NCBI GenBank assembly: GCA_900315495.1
Contig: OMZJ01000106.1
Location: 1-33,097, forward strand
Direction: 5' to 3'
Length of the DNA stretch: 33,097 bases
Source of the DNA: an uncultured Lachnospiraceae bacterium
GTDB taxonomy: Bacteria; Bacillota; Clostridia; Lachnospirales; Lachnospiraceae
Positions within the stretch are counted from its first letter, which is position 1; each line of letters starts with the position of its first letter. Shown one piece after another: positions 1 through 8,515 of the stretch. Below the pieces are notes generated by a model, which saw nothing but the letters and a program-made list of their open reading frames with translations, made no database searches and was not told the DNA's origin. Both the position numbers and the translations under genes were made by a program.

Positions 1-313
1 TGATGATGATCAGATCACAGTCCTCATCCATCAGGGTCTCGATGTTGGTGGCATAGTCGGAATCGGTCTTGGACTCCAGATAGACCACGTCGCAGCCGAA
101 ATCTTCGGAAGCTCTCTGAAGGCCTTCCCATGCGGACTGGTTGAAGGATCCGTCGTTGACACCGCCGACATCGGTAACCATACCGATCTTGTAGCCGGAA
201 CCGTCTACTGCTTCTGCCTCTGTTTCTGTCTCAGTCTCGCCGGCATAGGCCGGGATTGCAGAGAACAGTGTAGCCGCTGCGGTGAGAGCCGCGAAAACTG
301 CCTGCTTCTTCAT
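1..313 (-). CDS. BMP-family (PnrA/Med-like) ABC substrate-binding protein, N-terminal part
   Basis: This gene runs off the left edge, so only its first 104 codons are visible. The ATG at 313 follows an AGGAGG ribosome site (321-326) by 7 bases. Residues 1-24 are a signal peptide (MKK, an Ala-rich hydrophobic core, then AYA before Gly). A Glu/Thr-rich acidic stretch follows, then YKIGMVTDVGGVNDGSFNQS. That last motif is characteristic of the BMP/PnrA family, which captures nucleosides or related ligands for an ABC importer. Known members are usually lipoproteins, but no lipobox cysteine is present here: the first Cys is deep in the mature domain. The gene has its own promoter and is separate from the glycosidase operon upstream. 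The ligand cannot be told from this fragment. Confidence 0.88.
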   Translation of the reverse strand, partial: MKKQAVFAALTAAATLFSAIPAYAGETETETEAEAVDGSGYKIGMVTDVGGVNDGSFNQSAWEGLQRASEDFGCDVVYLESKTDSDYATNIETLMDEDCDLIII

Positions 314-376
314 GAATTTTCCTCCTAAATGAGAAGAGAATGGACAGGTACGCAGTGCGCCCAAAGCACACCCCAC

Positions 377-394
377 GTACTGTTAACACCGTAC
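377..394. promoter_or_regulatory. Operator-like inverted repeat at the BMP gene start site
   Basis: GTAC (377-380) and GTAC (391-394) flank the perfect palindrome TGTTAACA (381-388). The element lies directly downstream of the -10 box and covers the predicted transcription start, where a repressor would block initiation. The regulator is unknown. Confidence 0.4.
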
Positions 395-423
395 AGAATA
401 ATAATTTTTTTCCTTAAAGTCAA
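395..423 (-). promoter_or_regulatory. Sigma-A promoter of the BMP-family gene
   Basis: On the minus strand, TTGACT (418-423) and TATTCT (395-400) are separated by exactly 17 bases of A/T-rich spacer. Transcription would start near 387 and give a leader of about 75 bases before the ATG at 313. Confidence 0.7.
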
Positions 424-465
424 GTCAGTGTCAGAAAAAACTGAAGCCTGCGCAAAACGCTCATA

Positions 466-495
466 GGCACTCAGCTGGTCTTCCTGCCGAGTGCC
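466..495 (-). terminator. Probable terminator after the GH105 gene
   Basis: Inverted repeat GGCACTC (466-472) and GAGTGCC (489-495). The inner bases continue the stem with one A-A mismatch, giving about 12 pairs around an AAGA loop. It lies 65 bases past the GH105 stop. The downstream T-run on the minus strand is weak (GCGTTTTGC). Confidence 0.5.
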
Positions 496-560
496 GCATA
501 GGCGTGCCTGCGCACCCGGAAGAAGGCCAGAATCGTCACTGTCCCTGTCACTTTTCTTCC

Positions 561-1667
561 TCAGGCATTCCTTTCCCTTCTGTACCGCTCTGCCTCGGCA
601 CACATCAGAAGAAATGCGCCGACGCCGTGCAGGTCATTGGTCGAAACCGGGCGTTCACAGTAGTGTCTGTAATCTCCCACACCAGTTCCGATGCAGACAT
701 GTCCGACCAGCAGGCGGTCCCCGTCGTATTCCAGGCTCCGGACCACGCCCTCATAACCCCGGCGCGCACAGTCGGCGTATTCCGCCGGAAGGATTCCCAT
801 CCGGACCGCCTTGTACAGCGCCGATACAAACAGGCAGCTGCAGGAATTTTCCAGCCAGTTGCCCGGCTGGCCGCCCTTGTCGACGACCTGATACCAGCGG
901 CCGTCCTCCGACTGGTATTTGACTACCGCCCGCAGAAGATCCGCTGTCAGCTTTTTCAGATCGTCCGTGTTCTCCGTCTCCTGCAGGAACGCCAGGTCAT
1001 CCAAAACCGCCACCGGAACCCAACCGATGGATCTGCCCCAGAATTCCGGGGACAGGCCGGTCACGGGATCCGCCCAGGGCGCCTTTCTGGAATAGTCCCA
1101 GGCATGGTACAGAAGTCCCGTCTTCTCGTCCCGGGTGTTCGCAAACATCAACCGGACCTGTTTTGCCGCTTCCGCGCAGAAATCCGGGCGGTCAAAGCGG
1201 TAACCATATTCTGCCATGACGGGACCGCCCATATACAGGCCATCCAGCCACATCTGGTCCGGCAGATTCGATTTGTGCCAGAACCCGCCGATCGGATTCT
1301 TCGGATATTTCTCCAGGTCCCCGGCCAGCACATCCAGCGCCTTCCGGTACCGTTTCTCTCCGGTCGCATCCAGAATCGGATACAGCAGGATGCCCGGCTG
1401 AATGTCATCCAGCTGCCCCGGATCGTGGTTCGGAATCTGTCCGTCCTCGGTGACGACCGAGTCGATCCAAGCCTTTGCATAGTCGAAATACCGGTCATCC
1501 CCGCAGAGCTGCCAGGTATTGAGCACCCCTGAGAGAAAAACGCCCTGGTGATAGTGGAAACGCCCCTTCGGCGGCAGATCCGCCGCGGCATACTGACGCA
1601 TCATGGTTTCGACCGACTGAACGGCCAGTTCGAGTGGAGTCCTGTTCTTCTGTTCCTCTGCCTGCAT
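561..1667 (-). CDS. GH105 family unsaturated rhamnogalacturonyl/glucuronyl hydrolase
   Basis: This is a 368-residue cytoplasmic enzyme with no signal peptide and the usual length for GH88/GH105. The family removes the 4,5-unsaturated uronic acid that lyases leave on pectin or other uronate oligosaccharides. Catalytic Asp142 is in QMWLDGLYMGGP, and His188 is in GLLYHAWDY. These match by position the Asp143 and His189 known from Bacillus YteR. The conserved GRSIGWVPVA segment is also present. The ATG at 1667 was chosen because it begins the family's usual N-terminus and follows GGAAGG; the frame stays open back into the GH3 gene, but the upstream ATG at 1724 has no ribosome site. It is the last gene of the GH31-GH3-GH105 operon. 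Rhamnogalacturonan is the likeliest source of substrate, but other unsaturated uronides are possible. Confidence 0.88.
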   Translation of the reverse strand: MQAEEQKNRTPLELAVQSVETMMRQYAAADLPPKGRFHYHQGVFLSGVLNTWQLCGDDRYFDYAKAWIDSVVTEDGQIPNHDPGQLDDIQPGILLYPILDATGEKRYRKALDVLAGDLEKYPKNPIGGFWHKSNLPDQMWLDGLYMGGPVMAEYGYRFDRPDFCAEAAKQVRLMFANTRDEKTGLLYHAWDYSRKAPWADPVTGLSPEFWGRSIGWVPVAVLDDLAFLQETENTDDLKKLTADLLRAVVKYQSEDGRWYQVVDKGGQPGNWLENSCSCLFVSALYKAVRMGILPAEYADCARRGYEGVVRSLEYDGDRLLVGHVCIGTGVGDYRHYCERPVSTNDLHGVGAFLLMCAEAERYRRERNA

Positions 1668-1759
1668 CTGTGTTCGTTCCTTCCCTTCCTGTACTGTTTC
1701 TCTATTCTGTAACCGGTTTTTCATGAAAAGGCGGATTTTCGGCCGCTCTTCGTTTCGAC

Positions 1760-1793
1760 GGCGGAGGCGGGGCTTCCCGCCGCTCATTCCGCC
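1760..1793 (-). other. Nested stem-loop at the GH3-GH105 junction
   Basis: Outer arms GGCGGA (1760-1765) and TCCGCC (1788-1793) enclose inner arms GGCGGG (1766-1771) and CCCGCC (1776-1781). The structure overlaps the GH3 stop codon (1784-1786) and has no T-run on either side. It is more likely an mRNA processing or stability element than a terminator. Confidence 0.45.
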
Positions 1794-4291
1794 GAGCGCA
1801 GCGCCGCATTGATGACGTGCTCCGCGCAGCACCGCAATTGTTCCACCGTGATCATTCCGTTCTCCAGACCTTCCCGGACCCGGTCGCAGTCATCCAAGCT
1901 TCCCGGCATCATCAGGTCATTGCCGGCGGCAATGCAGGCCGCCGGGCTGCTACCGCCCTGCGCCATCGTGGTGCCCCAGTCCGTCATGATCAGCCCGTGA
2001 AATCCCCACTCCCGCCGGGCCAGCTCGGTACAGAGATCAAAGCTGTTGGCGGAATGAACCCCGTTGATCTTATTATAGGAAGTCATGATGGCTCTCGGAT
2101 GCGCCTCCCGCACCGCGATCTCAAAACCGCGCAGGTAGATCTCCCGCAGTGCCCGCTCTGAGACAACGCTGTCCTCGCCGAACCGGTTGTCCTCCTGGCT
2201 GTTGCACGCAAAGTGCTTGATCGTCACACCGGTTCCCGGTGTACTCTGCACGCCGCGGGTCACAGCCGCCGCGAATTTCCCCGTGATCAGGGGATCCTCG
2301 GAATAGTACTCGAAATTTCGGCCGCAGAGCGGGTTCCGGTGGATGTTCATCCCCGGTGCCAGCCACAGGCTGACATGCAGCGGCAGCATTTCCTCTGCCA
2401 CCGCCCGGCCGAAGTCCTCCGCGCATTCCGTATTCCATGTCTGGGCCAGCACCGTTCCGACCGGGAACGATGTCTGAATCTGATAATAGCGGACCGCGCC
2501 CGGATGCTCCTTCCGCTCCGTGAAAAAGCCGTTCTCCAGAATGCGCTCATTAAAGTCGTTATACAGCGTGCCGTCGGACGGATTGACCTCATAGTACTGC
2601 ACCAGCCGCAGGCCGGCAGGCCCGTCCGCCATGATTGCGGAGGGAACCCCATATCGATACAGGCTGTGCGATGTCTCGCCTGCCCCGCCGGGGAGCCGCA
2701 CCGACGCGGAACCGATCACTGCGCGGGAGCCGCCGGTCTCTCCGGTGATCATGGGGAGCATCTCCTCTGCAGAGAGCTTCGATGCAATCTCTTTCGCGGC
2801 CCGGTCGATGTCATCTTCCGTCCGGACTGTCTCCGTACAAACGGCACGGCCCAGAGAAATCACCGGGAATTCGGCCGCGGCTGCCGCGGCCCGCAGGAAT
2901 CCGGGGAGCACTGGTTCATCCTCCGGTCCGGCCATCTCCTTCAGCGGCTCCCGCAGCGGGCAGACATGCGGGACCTTCTCGAGCACCTGCTCCGGTATCC
3001 GAAGGCCGCCCACGGTGGCATAGCACCCGGAGCCGTCCTCCACGGTAAAATAATACGTCCCTTCTCCGATCACCCACGCCGATTTTTCTTCATCAAAGGA
3101 GGCCAGGTTTCTGACCGGACAAAGGATCGTCACTTCCGTACGTTCCCCGGGCGCCAGGCACCGGGTCTTGGCAAATCCGGCCAGACGGCGTTTTTCCGTT
3201 GGAATCCTTCCGGACGGGCCGTACACATAGAGCTGGACCACCTCTTTCCCGGAACAGGCAGAACCGATGTTGACCACCTCTCCGGTCATCGTGATTTCTG
3301 TCACACCGGCTGCTTTCCCGGCCACCGCGCGGGCAGCAGTCTGTTCCAGCCGATCCGTCCGGATTTTAAAGTTTCGGAGCGCAAACTGCGTATAGGACAG
3401 CCCGAAACCGAACGGATACAGGGGCCGGACCCCGAAGGTGTCAAAATAGCGGTAGCCGACGTAGATTCCTTCCGTGTACCGTTCCGTATCAACGTTTCCG
3501 TCAAGATGGCTGAAGGTCCCGGAGGACGGGTAATCCGAAAAGCGCACCGCCCAGGTATCCGTGAGCCTTCCGGACGGAGAAACCTTCCCGGACAGCACGT
3601 CCGCCGCCGCATTGCCGGCTTCCTGGCCGGGCTGTCCGATCAGAAGCACCGCGTCCGCCAGATCCGGCACACAGGCCCGGGCAAGGTCGATGACGCCTCC
3701 CACATTCAGAAGCAGAATGATCTTCTGTCCCAGCTTTTTGAGTGCTCTGAGATCTTCCTGCTCCCGGTCCGTCAGATAATAGTCCCCGGCTTCCAGCCGC
3801 CGGTCGGATCCCTCGCCGGCCGTCCGGCTGACCACATAGACCGATGCGGCCGCCGCAGCGACATCCTTCGCCCCGATCTTCCGCCCGTCCGGCAGGCGGA
3901 AGGGATGGGTCGTATAACCGACCCACGGATTGACGGCCGCGCATACCAGTTTCCGCCATTTCTCCCGGGCTTTCTGATACCGGATGCGGTAATCGGCAAG
4001 CCAGTCCGGGTCGGCGACGGAAAACCCGGCCTTCTGCATTCCCTCCACGATGGAGACCGTGCCCCGGTCATTTACCTCGCCGGAACCGATCCCGCCCTTG
4101 ATCGTAAAGGCAGAACCACCTCCGAAGAAGCCGAGGGATGCTCCCGCGGGAAGCGGCAGAATCCCGTCATTTTTCAGAAGAACAAAGCCCTCCGCCGCGA
4201 TCCGGCGGGAGACCGCGCGGTGGTTCCGCTCTGCCTCTGTCATCTCCGGCGACCGCGTTCCGGTGCGCCCGAATTCCCTGATTGTTCTCAA
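1784..4291 (-). CDS. GH3 family beta-glycosidase with permuted domain order
   Basis: This 835-residue cytoplasmic enzyme probably removes beta-linked sugars (glucose, xylose or similar) from the non-reducing end. The domain order is inverted relative to most GH3 enzymes. Residues about 28-320 are the C-terminal alpha/beta domain, with acid/base Glu160 in TAGEGSDR. Residues about 330-440 are a fibronectin III-like domain. Residues about 495-835 are the TIM barrel (GMNIHRNPLCGRNFEYYSED, TIKHFACNSQEDNR), with nucleophile Asp771 in IMTDWG. The same permutation is known from some rumen clostridial beta-glucosidases. Both catalytic residues are present, so it should be active. The chosen start is TTG at 4291, behind GGGGAG; an ATG 16 codons later (4243) is the alternative. 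It lies 29 bases downstream of the GH31 gene, in the same operon. Confidence 0.9.
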   Translation of the reverse strand: MRTIREFGRTGTRSPEMTEAERNHRAVSRRIAAEGFVLLKNDGILPLPAGASLGFFGGGSAFTIKGGIGSGEVNDRGTVSIVEGMQKAGFSVADPDWLADYRIRYQKAREKWRKLVCAAVNPWVGYTTHPFRLPDGRKIGAKDVAAAAASVYVVSRTAGEGSDRRLEAGDYYLTDREQEDLRALKKLGQKIILLLNVGGVIDLARACVPDLADAVLLIGQPGQEAGNAAADVLSGKVSPSGRLTDTWAVRFSDYPSSGTFSHLDGNVDTERYTEGIYVGYRYFDTFGVRPLYPFGFGLSYTQFALRNFKIRTDRLEQTAARAVAGKAAGVTEITMTGEVVNIGSACSGKEVVQLYVYGPSGRIPTEKRRLAGFAKTRCLAPGERTEVTILCPVRNLASFDEEKSAWVIGEGTYYFTVEDGSGCYATVGGLRIPEQVLEKVPHVCPLREPLKEMAGPEDEPVLPGFLRAAAAAAEFPVISLGRAVCTETVRTEDDIDRAAKEIASKLSAEEMLPMITGETGGSRAVIGSASVRLPGGAGETSHSLYRYGVPSAIMADGPAGLRLVQYYEVNPSDGTLYNDFNERILENGFFTERKEHPGAVRYYQIQTSFPVGTVLAQTWNTECAEDFGRAVAEEMLPLHVSLWLAPGMNIHRNPLCGRNFEYYSEDPLITGKFAAAVTRGVQSTPGTGVTIKHFACNSQEDNRFGEDSVVSERALREIYLRGFEIAVREAHPRAIMTSYNKINGVHSANSFDLCTELARREWGFHGLIMTDWGTTMAQGGSSPAACIAAGNDLMMPGSLDDCDRVREGLENGMITVEQLRCCAEHVINAALRSAE

Positions 4292-4320
4292 ATTTTTCTC
4301 CCCGCGGCAGCCCCGCCGCC

Positions 4321-6321
4321 TTATTCCCGGACGAAGACCGGAATGACATCGATCGGCGCCTGCGCCGTGATGGTCTGGCCGCCCTCGTATACCCGGTCAC
4401 CCTCCAGTTCCTTCCACCTTGCGTCGGCCGGAAGCACGACCTTTCTCTCGGTCTGTCCGGCTTCCAGGATCGGCGCCACCAGATAGCGGCTTCCGAACAT
4501 GTACTGGTCGTCCACCTCCCAGGAGGCTTTGTCCTCCGGGAATTCATAGAACATGGTGCGGATCAGCGGCGATCCGTTCCGGTGTGCCTCTTCATACAGG
4601 TCGTGGATATAATCGTGCAGCGAGAGCCGGATATCCAGATATTTCTTCATGATCCGGAAATTCTTCTCCCCGTAGCTCCAGAGCTCATTGCTCTGCCCTG
4701 TGTGCTGGAATCCACCGCCGAAATCGCGGTCGTCCAGTGCCGGAATGTTGTAGGGGCCCCGGTCGCCGTGCATGCGGAGTACCGCGGAGAACGCGGCGAA
4801 CTGGAACCACCGGATCAGAAGCTCCTGAAAATACGGATCGTTCACGTCATCGGTCATGAATCCGCCGATATCCGTCGTCCACCAGGGGATGCCGGCCAGG
4901 CCCATGTTCAGTCCGGCGGACAGCTGGTCGCGGAACGCCTCAAAGGTGCTGGGGACATCGCCGGACCAGATGACATTGCCGTACTTCTGGCTGCCCGCCC
5001 AGCAGCAGCGCAGCAGATTGACCGGCTGCTCTCTGGTGGGATCCGCGATCTCATGGTCATAAAAGACGCGGCTGTACAGCTGCGGATAGAGATTGCTGCA
5101 CTCGAGCGCCGGCCCCATGGCATAGCGGAGGTTGTCAAAGTCATATTTGACCAGATCCGGCTCTGAATTGTCCAGCCAGAACATATCCACGCCCAGATCA
5201 TAATAGTTCTTCTTACAGATCTCCCAGACCGCCTCGCGGGTCTCCGGGTTGGTCACATCGATCTCCACGCAGTCTCCGCAGTAGTCATAGGTCTCATCAG
5301 ACCCGCGCTCCGTCTGCATCAGGAGTCCGTCCTCCTGGAACCGGGCAAAATTCTCGCTCTTCTTGTCCACGGACGGCCAGACAGAAACGCAGACCTTGAT
5401 TCCCATCCCGTGCAGCTCGTCGATCATCGCCTTCGGATCCGGCCAGTACTTCGGGTCAAATCTCCAGTCTCCCTGATACGGCCAGTGGAAGAAATCGATC
5501 ACGATCACATCCAGCGGGATGCCGCGGTCCGCATAAGCGTGCGCCACATCCAGCACCTCCTGCTGGGTGCGGTAGCGCAGCTTGCACTGCCACAGCCCCA
5601 TCCGGTCATCCGGCATCATCGGCGCGCGGCCGGTCACTTCCGTGTACTGGGCAAGGATCTGCTTTGGCGTATCCGACACCGTGATCCAGTAGTCCAGCTC
5701 CTTCGCGGCCTCCGCGATCCACTCGGTGATGTTCATGCCAAAGGTGGCGCGCCCCACCGCCGGATTGTTCCAGAGGAAGCCATAGCCGAGGCTGGATACC
5801 AGAAACGGCACAGATGCCTGGGAATTGCGCTGTTCCAGGGGGAGGATGCATCCCTTCAGGTTCAGCTGCGGCTGCTGATACTGGCCCATGCCAAAAATCT
5901 TTTCCTCCGGCGTGCTCTCAAACCGCTGGATGATTTTGTAATCTCCTCCGGTCCACGGAAGGTAGGTGCGGGAGCGCTCCTTGAGGCAGCGGCTCTCCCG
6001 CGACAATGTGCCGCCGTAGAAGCGGTAGTACTCCCGCAGGAACTGCGCGCCGTCCCGGAAAAAGGTCAGGACCCCGGCCTCATTGACCGCCGCGCGGATT
6101 CTGCCGTTGGTGATCTCCGCACACTTTTTTTCGGCATCGATCGCAATCTCCGCCTGGCGGCCCTCTGCCGGCACCTCCTCGGCCAGCGCCTCGTCCCGCC
6201 CGGTAAACTGCATCTGGCGTGTTGTGCGGACGCGGAGGGAATTTCTGCCCCACGGTTCAATCCGGATTGTCTCAGTCTGATGCTTTGCGATCAGCGCATT
6301 TCCATTCCTGGTAAATTTCAT
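4321..6321 (-). CDS. GH31 family alpha-glycosidase (alpha-xylosidase-like)
   Basis: This is a 666-residue retaining alpha-glycosidase with no signal peptide. An N-terminal beta-sandwich (to about residue 225) precedes the catalytic barrel. The nucleophile is Asp384 in MFWLDNSEPD and the acid/base is Asp455 in VIWSGDVPSTFE. The nearby PWWTTDIGGF and the SEP after the nucleophile resemble the group holding alpha-xylosidases and other plant-polysaccharide enzymes rather than starch-type glucosidases; this assignment is inferred. The ATG at 6321 follows AAAGGAA with good spacing, while an upstream in-frame ATG at 6360 has weaker support. It is the first gene of the operon with GH3 and GH105, so it probably trims alpha-linked side residues from imported oligosaccharides. 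Confidence 0.9.
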   Translation of the reverse strand: MKFTRNGNALIAKHQTETIRIEPWGRNSLRVRTTRQMQFTGRDEALAEEVPAEGRQAEIAIDAEKKCAEITNGRIRAAVNEAGVLTFFRDGAQFLREYYRFYGGTLSRESRCLKERSRTYLPWTGGDYKIIQRFESTPEEKIFGMGQYQQPQLNLKGCILPLEQRNSQASVPFLVSSLGYGFLWNNPAVGRATFGMNITEWIAEAAKELDYWITVSDTPKQILAQYTEVTGRAPMMPDDRMGLWQCKLRYRTQQEVLDVAHAYADRGIPLDVIVIDFFHWPYQGDWRFDPKYWPDPKAMIDELHGMGIKVCVSVWPSVDKKSENFARFQEDGLLMQTERGSDETYDYCGDCVEIDVTNPETREAVWEICKKNYYDLGVDMFWLDNSEPDLVKYDFDNLRYAMGPALECSNLYPQLYSRVFYDHEIADPTREQPVNLLRCCWAGSQKYGNVIWSGDVPSTFEAFRDQLSAGLNMGLAGIPWWTTDIGGFMTDDVNDPYFQELLIRWFQFAAFSAVLRMHGDRGPYNIPALDDRDFGGGFQHTGQSNELWSYGEKNFRIMKKYLDIRLSLHDYIHDLYEEAHRNGSPLIRTMFYEFPEDKASWEVDDQYMFGSRYLVAPILEAGQTERKVVLPADARWKELEGDRVYEGGQTITAQAPIDVIPVFVRE

Positions 6322-6388
6322 TGCTGTGATTCCTTTCTCTCTGTCTGGCGGCCCGCCCATTGTCCCGGCCGGGCATCCGCTGTTGTAT

Positions 6389-6421
6389 GGTTTACATTAT
6401 ATCATAGATCAGCAGGTTTAC
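6389..6421 (-). promoter_or_regulatory. Promoter and direct-repeat operator of the GH31-GH3-GH105 operon
   Basis: A consensus -10 box TATAAT lies at 6396-6401 on the minus strand, about 75 bases before the GH31 ATG. No good -35 box sits 16-18 bases upstream. The heptamer GTAAACC occurs twice in the same orientation, at 6415-6421 (the -35 zone) and 6389-6395 (just past the -10), 26 bases apart. A weak -35 with flanking direct repeats suggests control by an activator, which is not encoded nearby. Confidence 0.5.
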
Positions 6422-6548
6422 CATCCGCCCTGTCATCAGCGTTGCCCAACAGCGCCGAAACTCCGCCCGTGTTCTGCACCCAGGGCGCATGTATCGCAAT
6501 CCAGTGCGCAGGAAGCACTGCCGGACGAGCGCGAAACGAAACCGCAGA

Positions 6549-6582
6549 GAGCCCGCCGGCAGAATTGTCTGCCGGCGGGCTC
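6549..6582 (-). terminator. Terminator of the sugar importer operon
   Basis: Perfect 15-bp inverted repeat, GAGCCCGCCGGCAGA (6549-6563) and its complement (6568-6582), around the loop ATTG. It begins 100 bases past the binding-protein stop. The T-run is weak on both strands, but the GC-rich stem is strong. It separates the importer operon from the glycosidase operon promoter. Confidence 0.7.
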
Positions 6583-6682
6583 CCGTCCTGTATCACCGTG
6601 ATCATGCACATCGGATTTCAGGAAATGGTTCGGCAGATCTGCCCCGCCGTCCGATTTCCCGCGCTTTCTCCGGCATGATTCA

Positions 6683-8443
6683 TTATTCCTCGGATGCCGC
6701 CTCCGCTGCGTCCTCTGCCTCACTTCTGCGGACCGCTTCCTCTTTCTGGAATGCAATGCAGTCCTCGTATCCGTAGGACCCGGCGTCGGAGATCATCTGG
6801 TCGACGATCTGATCAAACTCCTCGTCGGAATTTGCGTAAATCGCGCTCCAGCTGCCGTTCTTGATGCAGGTTGCGACCTGGTCCCACTCCACCTGAAGCT
6901 CATCGGAGTGCGCACCGTCGGAGAACATCGTTCCCGGGCTGACCGTGTACTTGCCCTGCTTCAGCATATACTGATCCGGGGTCTCGGCACCTGCCCAGTC
7001 TCTCCACTGCTGCTCGATCTCCGAGCCGGCTGCGGACGAGAAGCTCTTCCAGTTGCGGTAGTTGTAAGTCTCGCCGTTGGAATCCGGGTTTTTGGAATCC
7101 AGCGCCCAGGTCTCATTGTTCATCTTGAACTGGCCGTCGTCAAACGTGCCGGAATACGGCGCCGGCATCTCGGTCGTGATATCCGTCTTTGCCGCCTTGC
7201 CGATGTCGGTGAAGTGCGTATAGCCGTCCTCGTCATAGTACCAGCACACATCCTTCGGGCCGTAGTTGTAGGTCATGACACCTTCCGGCGTGGAAAGCCA
7301 GTTGATGATGGCCATGCAGAGCTCCGGATACTCGGTGTTGGCGCCGATGGACCAGATGCGGTTGCCGCCGTAGATGGACTGGCCGTAGACGATCGGCTTC
7401 GCATCCTCCGGCTTCACCGGATACATTGCCTTGCCCGCCTGCAGATGGCTGTCGCCGTTGTAGAGCGCCGAGCCGAGGAAATTGAAGACATTCAGGAACG
7501 CGGTTCCGTTCTGGTAATCCTCGAGCATTCCGTTATATCCCTGCGTCTGCGAATCCGGATCCACCAGTCCCGCCTGATACAGCTTGTTGTAGAATTTCAG
7601 CATTTCCAGATACGGGCCGTCCTTGTCGAGGCACGGATAGAAGGTGTTGGAATCCGGATCGTACAGGCCGAATCCGAACTCATCATATCCGTAATAGGCG
7701 GTGGCGGTAGATTTCACAAACATCACCATATTTCCGTCCCAGTCATTGAACAGGGAGACGCCGTAGGTCGGATTGCCGTTGTCGTCGGTAGGGCAGATCT
7801 CCTTCATCTGCTTCAGGACCTCGATCATATCGTCCAGGTTCTTGATCTCCGGGCAGCCCAGCTGCTGATACAGGTCAAAGCGCAGATCCCAGGTATACAG
7901 GAAGGACTGCAGATCCTTCGCGGAGGAAGCGACCGCATGGCCGAAGCCGTAAACGGTGCCGTCGTCGGAGAGACTTGCATTCTTTTCCAGCGCCGCCTGC
8001 ATATGCGCATTGATGTACGGGCCGTAATCCGCCAGCAGATCATCCTCGTTCCAGTCGTACAGCATGCCCTGGTCGATGGCCTTCAGATAGTCATCGCCGT
8101 CGTTGCCCCAGATGACAATGTCGCCCAGGTCTCCGGACTCCATGCGGGTCTGGTATACACTCTTGTCCGGCTGAGAGATGATGTTCAGCTTGACATTGAA
8201 TTTGTCCAGCATGATCTGGCCGAACCATCCGACCTGCTCGCCGGAATAGTTTGCCAGCTGGTCAAAGACGTCCAGCGTCACCGTCTCATCCGGAATAATG
8301 TCCTCCAGATCTACCGCTTCCAGAAGATCGCCGGACTCCTCTGCCGCCTCGCTGGTCTCTTCCGCAAACACGGCGGACGGAACTCCTGCCGCCATAGCCG
8401 CTGCTGCCGCAAAGGCCATGATCTTTCTTCCCATCTTTCTCAT
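6683..8443 (-). CDS. Extracellular sugar-binding protein of a CUT1-type ABC importer (LplA/YtcQ-like)
   Basis: This 586-residue protein captures oligosaccharide for the two permeases encoded upstream. Residues 1-27 form a signal peptide (MRKMGRK, an Ala-rich core, then VFA before EE). The mature protein starts with an acidic Glu-rich segment and then has the type-1 solute-binding fold (FDQLANYSG, VKLNIISQPDKS, GDLGDIVIWGNDGDDYL), at the 500-600 residue length usual for LplA/YtcQ proteins. No cysteine follows the signal peptide, so no lipid anchor is predicted, which is odd for a Gram-positive binding protein. The start at 8443 is 7 bases after AAGGAGG. It is last in the importer operon, 160 bases after the second permease. 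The neighbouring enzymes suggest pectin or hemicellulose oligosaccharides as ligand. Confidence 0.88.
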   Translation of the reverse strand: MRKMGRKIMAFAAAAAMAAGVPSAVFAEETSEAAEESGDLLEAVDLEDIIPDETVTLDVFDQLANYSGEQVGWFGQIMLDKFNVKLNIISQPDKSVYQTRMESGDLGDIVIWGNDGDDYLKAIDQGMLYDWNEDDLLADYGPYINAHMQAALEKNASLSDDGTVYGFGHAVASSAKDLQSFLYTWDLRFDLYQQLGCPEIKNLDDMIEVLKQMKEICPTDDNGNPTYGVSLFNDWDGNMVMFVKSTATAYYGYDEFGFGLYDPDSNTFYPCLDKDGPYLEMLKFYNKLYQAGLVDPDSQTQGYNGMLEDYQNGTAFLNVFNFLGSALYNGDSHLQAGKAMYPVKPEDAKPIVYGQSIYGGNRIWSIGANTEYPELCMAIINWLSTPEGVMTYNYGPKDVCWYYDEDGYTHFTDIGKAAKTDITTEMPAPYSGTFDDGQFKMNNETWALDSKNPDSNGETYNYRNWKSFSSAAGSEIEQQWRDWAGAETPDQYMLKQGKYTVSPGTMFSDGAHSDELQVEWDQVATCIKNGSWSAIYANSDEEFDQIVDQMISDAGSYGYEDCIAFQKEEAVRRSEAEDAAEAASEE

Positions 8444-8469
8444 TTTTTTCCTCCTTTTTGGATCGTTTT

Positions 8470-8515
8470 CCGCCGGTTTCCGCGGCGGTTATCTTCAGAA
8501 GGGGCAGCGGGCCCC
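8470..8515 (-). other. Intercistronic hairpins between permease and binding-protein genes
   Basis: The 160-base gap holds two short GC-rich inverted repeats: CCGCCG (8470-8475) with CGGCGG (8483-8488), and GGGGC (8501-8505) with GCCCC (8511-8515). Hairpins just ahead of a binding-protein gene often stabilise its mRNA so that it is made in excess over the permeases. No separate promoter is evident. Confidence 0.4.

Noticed and set aside
2213..4486. Very long open frame on the plus strand opposite the GH3 gene
   Set aside because: It is antisense to a gene with intact catalytic motifs, has an Arg/Pro/His-rich composition typical of antisense frames in GC-rich DNA, and resembles no family.
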